Shown: one piece after another, positions 1 to 4,843 of the stretch | Layout: every line of letters begins with the position of its first letter | Position numbering within the stretch: the first letter of the stretch is position 1 | NCBI GenBank assembly: GCA_945787625.1 | Contig: CALZJL010000104.1 | Span: forward strand, 1 to 5,200 | Length of the DNA stretch: 5,200 nt | Direction of reading: 5' to 3' | From: an uncultured Prevotellaceae bacterium | GTDB lineage: Bacteria > Bacteroidota > Bacteroidia > Bacteroidales > Bacteroidaceae | The notes under the pieces: generated by a model | What the model saw: only the letters and a program-made list of their open reading frames with translations | Told to the model about the DNA's origin: nothing | Database searches by the model: none | Program-made: the position numbers and the translations under genes

Positions 1-156
1 ACTCTGGATGGAATGAAGGAGAATGTAATCTGTGGCCATCTGATACCTGCAGGTACTGGTCTGCGTGAGTTTGACAAGATTGTCGTTGGTACTCGTGAAG
101 ACTATCTGGACACTCTGAATACTCGTAAGGCTCAATTGGATTTTGATGATTTTTAG
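1..156 (+). CDS. rpoC: DNA-directed RNA polymerase subunit beta', C-terminal end (5' partial)
   Basis: This is the last 51 codons plus a TAG stop; the gene begins before the window, and frame 1 is open from the first base. The translation contains [17 protein letters not shown], the conserved beta' C-terminal motif (G-x-KENVI-x-G-x-LIPAGTG), followed by [13 protein letters not shown] and the short tail QLDFDDF. Known for the family: beta' is the large catalytic subunit of RNA polymerase, and this segment packs near the beta C-terminus and omega. In bacteria rpoC normally follows rpoB as the last or nearly last gene of the ribosomal protein/RNA polymerase operon. A strong hairpin terminator follows about 40 bases after the stop, so this appears to be the end of that operon. 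Only the C-terminal end is visible, but the motif is diagnostic. Confidence 0.96.
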   Translation, partial: TLDGMKENVICGHLIPAGTGLREFDKIVVGTREDYLDTLNTRKAQLDFDDF

Positions 157-194
157 CGTATTGTAAGACAGAAAAATCATAATTGTATTTGTAT

Positions 195-245
195 GCGCCT
201 CCTGACCTACCCTATATTGGTATGGCAGGGGGCGCAGTCGTTTTT
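195..245 (+). terminator. Intrinsic terminator after rpoC
   Basis: The arm at 195-206 pairs with 224-235 (GCGCC with GGCGC, one G-U pair, then CCTG with CAGG, one A-G mismatch, and a closing C-G). The helix continues with TACC (208-211) against GGTA (219-222), leaving a 7-base loop. TTTTT follows at 241-245. A long GC-rich stem with a U-run about 40 bases after the rpoC stop is a typical rho-independent terminator. It separates rpoC transcription from the next gene, which has its own promoter. Confidence 0.85.
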
Positions 246-283
246 GAAAAGTATGCTTGACTACTGAAAAAAATGTGTGATAT

Positions 284-316
284 GTTGTGCGTTTTTCGTT
301 TTTATTATTACCTTTG
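284..316 (+). promoter_or_regulatory. Bacteroidetes-type -33/-7 promoter for the RQC-HTH gene
   Basis: TACCTTTG at 309-316 matches the -7 consensus TAnnTTTG of the Bacteroidetes primary sigma factor. GTTG at 284-287 lies 21 bp upstream, in the place expected for the -33 TTTG element. Transcription would start near 320, giving a leader of roughly 55-60 nt that is A-rich just before the ATG at 379. The element sits downstream of the rpoC terminator, so the next gene is probably expressed independently of rpoBC. Confidence 0.75.
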
Positions 317-378
317 CACCTGGTAAAAACAAATATAGGGGTGGTTTGCTCCCCCAAAAAAAGAATACTTTATCTTAG

Positions 379-1101
379 ATGAACATACAGGATCGTATTG
401 TCAAGGCAATATCAGCAATTCAGGAGGCGGGATGTGGACTGACACGTGAGCAGTTGACAGGAATCCTTTTAGGGCAGGAGTCTGACGAATTGTGTGAGCT
501 GGAGCTTGACCAGTTGCAGAGTTTCGGCATTTGTGAGGGCTTGGAAGAGGAGGACTGGAACGGTATCATTGATGCGGCGATAGAGCATGACCTTATAAAG
601 GTGAAAAACCAGAAGTTGCAGACCCTTTCCTACACTCCTCAGGGAAAAAAGTTCCTAAAGAAACCTTTCGCCGTGAATTTCGGAGATGATGATGACGCCC
701 AGGATTATAATGGGGTGGAGGACTCGGAACTGGCAGCAGCAGTAAGAAGTGCGTCGCAGATAGAACACATAGAGCCAGCGGAGACGCAAATCAAGAGTGA
801 AAGGACGAGGCTTCAAGTCCGGTTGATTCAGGCTGTCGACCACAAGGTGGCACTCGACGACTTTGCACAGGATCAGAATGTGGAGATGGACGAAGTCATT
901 GACAACCTTTTTACATTGAGAGCACATGGCATGAATCTGGACATACGATACTTCCTCCATGAGATTGTGACGGACGATGAAATGGAGGAATTCAAGGAGT
1001 CTTTCGATGGACAGCCTATCGAGATGAAGACTGCACGTGCCGAGTGGGGCGATGTCTATAGTGAGGAGGAGTTGCGCCTGTTGCAATTCGCTCTGAACTG
1101 A
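379..1101 (+). CDS. Orphan RecQ C-terminal-like protein (RQC winged helix plus C-terminal HTH, no helicase)
   Basis: The product has 240 residues. Residues about 5-95 read like the RQC winged-helix domain of RecQ helicases: LLG (30-32), LDQLQSFGI (43-51), W60 and SYTPQGKKFL (84-93) fit the family pattern of an SxGI segment, a conserved Trp and a Y/L-TPxGxxFL strand. Residues 96-140 form an acidic linker with a GDDDD run. Residues 141-240 resemble the helix-turn-helix and tail at the C-terminus of Bacteroidetes RecQ (LDIRYFLHEIVTDDEMEEF, then YSEEELRLLQF at the end). The DEAD/helicase domains and the Cys4 zinc region that precede RQC in RecQ are absent; only three cysteines are present. The start is secure because an in-frame TAG (376-378) immediately precedes the ATG, so no longer protein is hidden upstream. 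It has its own promoter and sits between rpoC and a convergent operon. In RecQ the RQC domain binds duplex or structured DNA, so a DNA-binding or RecQ-related accessory role is an inference. No function is established here. Confidence 0.8.
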   Translation: MNIQDRIVKAISAIQEAGCGLTREQLTGILLGQESDELCELELDQLQSFGICEGLEEEDWNGIIDAAIEHDLIKVKNQKLQTLSYTPQGKKFLKKPFAVNFGDDDDAQDYNGVEDSELAAAVRSASQIEHIEPAETQIKSERTRLQVRLIQAVDHKVALDDFAQDQNVEMDEVIDNLFTLRAHGMNLDIRYFLHEIVTDDEMEEFKESFDGQPIEMKTARAEWGDVYSEEELRLLQFALN

Positions 1102-1120
1102 GGCCACAATCCTCGTAGGT

Positions 1121-1169
1121 AAAAGAGATACCCTCAGAAGTCTTCTTTTGTTTGCTTCCGAGGGTATCT
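1121..1169 (-). terminator. Hairpin terminator between convergent genes, best oriented for metY
   Basis: AGATACCCTC (1126-1135) is perfectly repeated in inverse as GAGGGTATCT (1160-1169). The helix can continue inside with GAAG (1137-1140) against CTTC (1155-1158). On the minus strand the stem is followed by C then TTTT (1124-1121), a short U-run about 28 bases after the metY stop. On the plus strand no U-run follows, but the stem lies only 24 bases after the RQC-HTH stop and may also help end that transcript. Confidence 0.7.
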
Positions 1170-1196
1170 GTGTGTAGCTTCTGCCAGAATAGGGGG

Positions 1197-2525
1197 CTAC
1201 ATTTTCTCCATTGCCTGTGCGAGGTCGGCGATAATGTCATCGACATTCTCTATGCCGACGGAGAGACGTACGAGGTCTGGCGAGATGCCGGCTGCGCGTA
1301 GTTGCTCGTCGCTGAGCTGGCGGTGCGTATGGCTTGCAGGGTGAAGCACACACGTGCGTGCGTCTGCTACGTGTGTGACTATAGAGATGAAGTCCAGTGA
1401 GTCCATGAAGCGTATGGCTTGCTCGCGACTTCCCTTGAGCCCGAAGGCTATCACTCCGCACACTCCATTGGGCAGATATTTCTGTGCAAGAGCATATTGT
1501 GGATTGCTCTTGAGCCCTGCGTAATTGACCCAACCAACCTTGGGATTGTCTTCGAGCCACTGAGCCACCTTCAGAGCGTTGCTGCAATGCTGTTTTACGC
1601 GTAGGGCGAGAGTCTCAAGACCGATATTGAGCAGGAAGGAGTTTTGTGGCGCAGGGATAGAGCCGAGGTCGCGCATGAGCTGTACGACAAGTTTGGTCGT
1701 ATATGCCATTTTGCCGAAAGACTCCGTGTATGTCAGCCCGTGATACGAATCGTCAGGAGTGGTCAGACCAGGGAATGTATTATCCGGAGCACCTGCCAGA
1801 CGTGGTAGCTGCTCGACGGGGAATTTCGTGTTCTGACACTTGACCCAGTCGAAATTGCCGCTATCTACGATGGCACCTCCTACCTGAGTCGCGTGTCCGT
1901 CCATGTATTTGGTAGTAGAATGAGTGACTATGTCTGCGCCCCACTCAAACGGACGGCAGTTTATGGGAGTTGCGAAAGTGTTGTCTACGATGAGGGGCAC
2001 TCCGTGGCGGTGTGCCATATTGGCAAAGCGTTCGATGTCGAATATCTTGCCTCCAGGGTTGGAGATGGTCTCTCCGAAGAAACATTTGGTGTTGGGGCGG
2101 AAACAGGCTTCGATTCGTGCATCGTCCCATTCGGGGTCAACGAAAGTGCATTCGATGCCGAGCTTCTTGAGCGTGACACCAAAGAGGTTGAAAGTGCCTC
2201 CGTAGATATTGTTTGACGTAATGATGTGTCCGCCAGCCTCGCAGAGGTTGAAGATGGCGTAGAAACTGGCAGCCTGACCTGAGGAGGTGAGCACGCAGCC
2301 TACACCCCCTTCGAGGGCAGCTATCTTTTTGGCTACAGCATCGTTGGTGGGGTTAGCCAGACGGGTATAGAAGTAGCCGTTGTCCTTGAGGTCGAAAAGA
2401 CGTGCCATTTCGTCGCTGGTCTCGTAGCGGAAAGTAGTACTTTGGTAGATGGGAAGCTGTTGTGGTTCTCCTTTTCCAGCTTTCCATCCCCCGTGGATAC
2501 AGATAGTTTCGAGGTTCTTTTTCAT
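1197..2525 (-). CDS. metY: O-acetylhomoserine sulfhydrylase (O-acetylhomoserine aminocarboxypropyltransferase)
   Basis: This is a 442-residue cytosolic PLP enzyme of the Cys/Met metabolism family. It makes homocysteine and acetate from O-acetyl-L-homoserine and sulfide (EC 2.5.1.49), bypassing cystathionine in methionine synthesis. Landmarks: YTRLANPT (53-60), whose Tyr and Arg contact the PLP phosphate of the neighbouring subunit; TSSGQAA (80-86); VDNTFATP (180-187), with Asp181 placed to hold the PLP ring nitrogen; HSTTKYMDGH (202-211), with Lys206 as the expected Schiff-base lysine; LHPASHTH (394-401); and LVRLSVGIE (418-426), with Arg420 for the substrate carboxylate. The extra segment at about 231-265, before YHGL, and the length above 420 favour MetY over cystathionine gamma-synthase or beta/gamma-lyase (about 380-400). 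The start is the usual one (MKKNLETICIHGG). It lies 18 bases after queA on the same strand, with no promoter seen in between, so it is likely the last gene of the xth-queA-metY operon. No riboswitch is visible. Confidence 0.93.
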   Translation of the reverse strand: MKKNLETICIHGGWKAGKGEPQQLPIYQSTTFRYETSDEMARLFDLKDNGYFYTRLANPTNDAVAKKIAALEGGVGCVLTSSGQAASFYAIFNLCEAGGHIITSNNIYGGTFNLFGVTLKKLGIECTFVDPEWDDARIEACFRPNTKCFFGETISNPGGKIFDIERFANMAHRHGVPLIVDNTFATPINCRPFEWGADIVTHSTTKYMDGHATQVGGAIVDSGNFDWVKCQNTKFPVEQLPRLAGAPDNTFPGLTTPDDSYHGLTYTESFGKMAYTTKLVVQLMRDLGSIPAPQNSFLLNIGLETLALRVKQHCSNALKVAQWLEDNPKVGWVNYAGLKSNPQYALAQKYLPNGVCGVIAFGLKGSREQAIRFMDSLDFISIVTHVADARTCVLHPASHTHRQLSDEQLRAAGISPDLVRLSVGIENVDDIIADLAQAMEKM

Positions 2526-2543
2526 GTGTGATATATGATTTGT

Positions 2544-3803
2544 TTATGGTATTAGCAGAGAACTGTCTCCGTATGAGAGAAATCTGAAATCGTGGTTCAG
2601 TGCGTAGTCGTAGATACTTCTCCAATCTCCCTTGACGAATGCGCTGACGAGGAGCAGCAAGGTGCTTTGCGGCTGATGGAAGTTGGTGAGCATCATGTTG
2701 ACAATCTTGTATTCGTAGCCCGGCGCGATGATTATCTGTGTGCTGGAATGCAGTACTTCGAGGGAGTTGGCATCCATGTAGCAGAGTAGGGCTTCAAGAG
2801 CTTCTTTGGCACTCATACGCCTTGCAAGACTGTCATACTCGTATGCGAACCATTGGGGCACATGTAGTCCGTCACCATGACCTGTGCCAGCTTTTGATGA
2901 CGTGCCAGACGAGAGTACCCCCATGTAGTAGAGACTCTCAAGAGTGCGTACACTCGTGGTGCCTACGGCTATTGCCTTGGCATCGTGGCGTAGTAGACTC
3001 TCAATTGTCGAGCGGTGGACGGCGATATGTTCGGTGTGCATCTCGTGACCTCCTATCTCTTCGGCCTTGACAGGCTTGAAGGTGCCAGCCCCTACGTGTA
3101 GCGTCACTTCCTGACGCTCTATGCCGTGAGCATCAATGTCTTGCAGTACACGAGGCGTGAAGTGCAGTCCTGCCGTGGGAGCTGCCACGCTACCTTTTAT
3201 TTTCGAATATACGGTCTGATAGGTGCGTAGGTCGCTATCTTCCGTCTTTCGGTTGAGATAGGGCGGAATGGGTAATTCGCCCATGGCTTCGAGGACTTCC
3301 GAGAAAGAGACCTCACCATCCCATTCAAACATTACCTCCTGACTGGTGCCGTGTATCCCGATTCGCGTGGCAGAGAAATGTATGGTACGTCCGTTGATTT
3401 CTATGTCGTGAAAGAGCGAACCTGATTTCCATTTCTTGCTGTTGCCAACGAGGCAGTGCCATGTACACTTCTCGCGTTGCGTGAAGTTTTCCTGATATTC
3501 TTGAGGAAAGGCTGGCTCGAGGAGAAAAATCTCGATCAGAGCACCCTGTGTGCCATCGTGGCTCGGTGATTTGCGGAAGTGCAGACGTGCGCGTATGACC
3601 TTTGTGTTGTTGAATACCATAAGGGCTCCGCTCGGGAGATAATCGGGCAGATTGACGAAAGTGTCCTGACTGATTTCTCCATGGCGGTAGATGAGCAATT
3701 TGCTAAGATCACGCTGTGCGAGAGGGTATTTGGCTATCCTTTCGTCAGTCAGGGGATAGTTGAAATCGCTGATATGTAGGTGTTGGGGATTGTTGTTGTC
3801 CAT
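2544..3803 (-). CDS. queA: S-adenosylmethionine:tRNA ribosyltransferase-isomerase family protein (QueA family, long Bacteroidetes form)
   Basis: The product has 419 residues. QueA transfers and isomerises the ribosyl group of SAM onto 7-aminomethyl-deazaguanine in tRNA to form epoxyqueuosine, a late step of queuosine synthesis. Family landmarks in order: DFNYPLTDERIAKYPLAQRD (13-32), VFNNTKVIRARL (63-74), GELPIPPYLNR (175-185), YQTVYSKIKGSVAAPTAGLH (195-214), LHVGAGTFKPV (235-245), MHTEH (255-259), AIAVGTTSVRTLES (277-290), TNFHQPQSTLLLLVSAF (373-389) and FLSYGDSSLL (408-417). It is about 60 residues longer than E. coli QueA (356). Most of the extra length lies at about 291-350, between GTTSVRTLES and TQIIIAPGY. 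I associate this with a Bacteroidetes subgroup that may occur beside a shorter canonical QueA, so the exact substrate is less certain than the family. The ATG overlaps the xth stop (TAATG), implying translational coupling. Confidence 0.88.
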   Translation of the reverse strand: MDNNNPQHLHISDFNYPLTDERIAKYPLAQRDLSKLLIYRHGEISQDTFVNLPDYLPSGALMVFNNTKVIRARLHFRKSPSHDGTQGALIEIFLLEPAFPQEYQENFTQREKCTWHCLVGNSKKWKSGSLFHDIEINGRTIHFSATRIGIHGTSQEVMFEWDGEVSFSEVLEAMGELPIPPYLNRKTEDSDLRTYQTVYSKIKGSVAAPTAGLHFTPRVLQDIDAHGIERQEVTLHVGAGTFKPVKAEEIGGHEMHTEHIAVHRSTIESLLRHDAKAIAVGTTSVRTLESLYYMGVLSSGTSSKAGTGHGDGLHVPQWFAYEYDSLARRMSAKEALEALLCYMDANSLEVLHSSTQIIIAPGYEYKIVNMMLTNFHQPQSTLLLLVSAFVKGDWRSIYDYALNHDFRFLSYGDSSLLIP

Positions 3804-3805
3804 TA
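3801..3805 (-). promoter_or_regulatory. TAATG stop-start overlap of xth and queA
   Basis: On the minus strand the xth stop TAA (3805-3803) shares its last A with the queA ATG (3803-3801). A one-base overlap of this kind supports co-transcription and possible termination-reinitiation coupling, and it fixes the queA start. No Shine-Dalgarno-like sequence is evident before it, as is usual for Bacteroidetes. Confidence 0.8.
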
Positions 3806-4579
3806 TTGTCGTTTAAGTTGCAACTCTACGGGGCAGTGGTCGCTACCCATGATCTCCTGATGTATGGCAGCCGTCTCCACCTGGTCGATAAGTCTCTGGC
3901 TGACGATGAAGTAGTCTATGCGCCACCCTACGTTTTTAGCGCGTGCCCCCATTCGGTAACTCCACCAGCTGTATTGGTCCTTGGCATCGGGGTGCAGATG
4001 ACGGAAAGTGTCGATGAAGCCGCTGTCGAGCAAGGTCGTCATTTGTTCACGTTCTTGATCGGTAAATCCAGCATTGAGGTGGTTGGTCTTCGGATTCTTG
4101 AGGTCTATCTCCTGATGAGCAACATTGAGGTCGCCACAGTAGATTACAGGCTTGAGAGAGTCCAGTCGTATGAGATATGCACGCAAGGCATCTTCCCACT
4201 CCATACGGTAGGGCAGCCGACGTGGCAACTCTCCCTTCTGCTCGGCGTTCTGGCTGTTGGGAGTATAGCAGCATACGAGGTAGAAACCGTCCATCTCAAG
4301 GGTGATGAGGCGTCCCTCCCGGTCATGCTCCTCCTGACCGAGCCCATAGGCCACAGACAGGGGTTCGTGTCGTGTGAAAACGGCCGTGCCACTGTAGCCC
4401 TTTTTCTGCGCGTAACTCCAATATTGATGATAACCTGGCAGGTCGAGGCTGATTTGACCTTCTTGCAGTTTGGTCTCCTGAAGACAAAAGAAATCTGCAT
4501 TCATGCTGTCGAATACTTCCATGAAGTTCTTGCCCATGACGGCGCGGAGTCCATTTACATTCCAGCTAACGAATTTCAT
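3803..4579 (-). CDS. xth: Exodeoxyribonuclease III / AP endonuclease
   Basis: The product has 258 residues, close to the family norm (about 250-270). It is an EEP-fold, metal-dependent enzyme of base-excision repair: it incises DNA 5' of abasic sites and removes blocked 3' ends by 3'-5' exonuclease action. All catalytic motifs are visible: WNVNGLR (6-12; Asn7 and Asn9), LQETK (33-37; Glu35 metal ligand), YTPNS (105-109; catalytic Tyr105), GDLNVAHQEIDLKNPK (149-164; Asp150 and Asn152), WRIDYF (219-224; Asp222) and GSDHCPV (245-251; Asp247/His248 pair). The start MKFVSWNVNGLR is the standard one. The minus-strand start context is a run of A bases directly after a six-unit tandem repeat. It is the first gene of the probable xth-queA-metY operon. 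The nearest promoter seen lies about 140 bases upstream, beyond a terminator. The symbol could also be given as exoA or xthA. Confidence 0.95.
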   Translation of the reverse strand: MKFVSWNVNGLRAVMGKNFMEVFDSMNADFFCLQETKLQEGQISLDLPGYHQYWSYAQKKGYSGTAVFTRHEPLSVAYGLGQEEHDREGRLITLEMDGFYLVCCYTPNSQNAEQKGELPRRLPYRMEWEDALRAYLIRLDSLKPVIYCGDLNVAHQEIDLKNPKTNHLNAGFTDQEREQMTTLLDSGFIDTFRHLHPDAKDQYSWWSYRMGARAKNVGWRIDYFIVSQRLIDQVETAAIHQEIMGSDHCPVELQLKRQ

Positions 4580-4585
4580 TTTTTT

Positions 4586-4633
4586 AAGGTTATAAGGTTA
4601 TGAGGTTTTTAGGTTTTTAGGTTTTAAGGTTGC
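4586..4633 (-). repeat. Six tandem 8-bp repeats next to the xth start codon
   Basis: Read on the plus strand the units are AAGGTTAT, AAGGTTAT, GAGGTTTT, TAGGTTTT, TAGGTTTT and AAGGTTGC, covering 4586-4633 without gaps. On the minus (sense) strand this is a run of AACCT-type octamers ending seven bases before the xth ATG, so it forms most of the leader between the sRNA terminator and the gene. Five of the six units keep the form xAGGTTxT; the last ends GC. Similar AACCTTATAACC-like runs are, as I recall, common in Prevotella intergenic DNA. Confidence 0.85.
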
Positions 4634-4643
4634 TGTTTTTTAG

Positions 4644-4676
4644 AAAAAAAAGAAGGTTGTCTCACGACAACCATTC
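4644..4676 (-). terminator. Intrinsic terminator ending the small RNA upstream of xth
   Basis: On the minus strand GGTTGTC (4672-4666) pairs perfectly with GACAACC (4661-4655) across a GTGA tetraloop. With one bulged U (4673) the stem extends by GAA (4676-4674) against TTC (4654-4652). An uninterrupted run of eight U residues follows (4651-4644). This is a strong rho-independent terminator. It lies 64 bases before the xth start and would block transcription from the promoter at 4718-4747 unless there is read-through or antitermination. Confidence 0.88.
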
Positions 4677-4714
4677 TCCCATTAACCTTAAAATCTAATA
4701 CCATGAAAAACACG
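4644..4714 (-). ncRNA. Small RNA or leader RNA of about 70 nt, resembling Bacteroidales-1 RNA
   Basis: A Bacteroidetes -7 element (4725-4718) sits directly upstream and an intrinsic terminator lies at the end, so a discrete transcript of about 70 nt is expected. On the minus strand the body begins GTGTTTTTCATGGTATTAG and continues through TTTTAAGGTTAATGGGAG to the terminator hairpin. The arrangement of promoter, short A/U-rich body with the CATGGTATTAG segment and GGTTGTC/GACAACC terminator matches what I remember of the Bacteroidales-1 RNA motif, which was defined by the same promoter and terminator boundaries. That assignment is from memory and needs a covariance-model search. The start position is estimated from the promoter. 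It may act as a free sRNA or as the leader of the xth operon. Confidence 0.65.
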
Positions 4715-4717
4715 TTG

Positions 4718-4747
4718 CAAAGGTACTGCCATTTTTGGAATCTGCAA
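4718..4747 (-). promoter_or_regulatory. Bacteroidetes-type -33/-7 promoter for the small RNA / xth operon
   Basis: On the minus strand TACCTTTG (4725-4718) is an exact TAnnTTTG -7 box. TTG (4747-4745, in context CTTGC) lies 19 bp upstream as the -33 element. The predicted start is near 4714. No other TAnnTTTG was seen on the minus strand between here and the xth ATG, nor in a by-eye scan of the xth, queA and metY genes, so this may be the only promoter for the downstream operon. Confidence 0.8.
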
Positions 4748-4785
4748 GTGTTACGGCAAGATTTTTGCGTGTTTTAATTACATTT

Positions 4786-4801
4786 ATTGATATATATCAA
4801 T
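4786..4801. promoter_or_regulatory. Perfect 16-bp palindrome with an FNR/CRP-type site
   Basis: ATTGATATATATCAAT is its own reverse complement, and its core TTGAT-ATAT-ATCAA is identical to the FNR consensus TTGATnnnnATCAA. Its centre lies about 80 bases upstream of the predicted minus-strand start near 4714, a distance compatible with a class I activator site. It is not followed by a U-run on either strand, so it does not look like a terminator for the TPR gene. The assignment to a CRP/FNR-family regulator is inference from the motif alone; AT-rich palindromes can occur by chance. Confidence 0.45.
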
Positions 4802-4843
4802 CTTGGCGTGGGAGAATCTGTGTCTGCTGTGAATCTTCGAGTT

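Noticed and set aside
338..355. GGGG...CCCC element in the leader of the RQC-HTH gene
   Set aside because: It is only a four-pair stem with a large loop and is followed by A residues, not U, so neither a terminator nor a known riboswitch is supported.
157..378. Possible small gene directly after rpoC, such as the small DUF3467 gene I recall in that place in some Bacteroides
   Set aside because: No open frame of useful length is present. The stretch is accounted for by the rpoC terminator, the promoter and the leader.
655..1107. A 150-codon minus-strand open frame over the RQC-HTH gene
   Set aside because: The plus-strand frame is longer, has RecQ-like motifs and its own promoter. The minus-strand translation has no recognisable features.
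1347..1377. Inverted repeat CACACACGT / ACGTGTGTG with a 13-base loop inside metY
   Set aside because: It falls on codons for the VTHVADARTCVLHP region near the conserved LHPASHTH motif and has no U-run. It is most simply explained by codon choice.
1893..2216. Overlapping plus-strand frames of 93-107 codons inside metY
   Set aside because: They are opposite well-conserved PLP-enzyme motifs and carry no family features.
2526..2543. Possible separate promoter for metY in the queA-metY gap
   Set aside because: The gap is 18 bases and no TAnnTTTG was seen in it or in the end of queA, so read-through from queA is simpler.
3806..4603. A 265-codon plus-strand open frame covering all of xth
   Set aside because: It lies entirely opposite a gene with every catalytic motif intact, shows no recognisable domain, and has no promoter or leader. 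Long antisense frames are common over GC-balanced genes.
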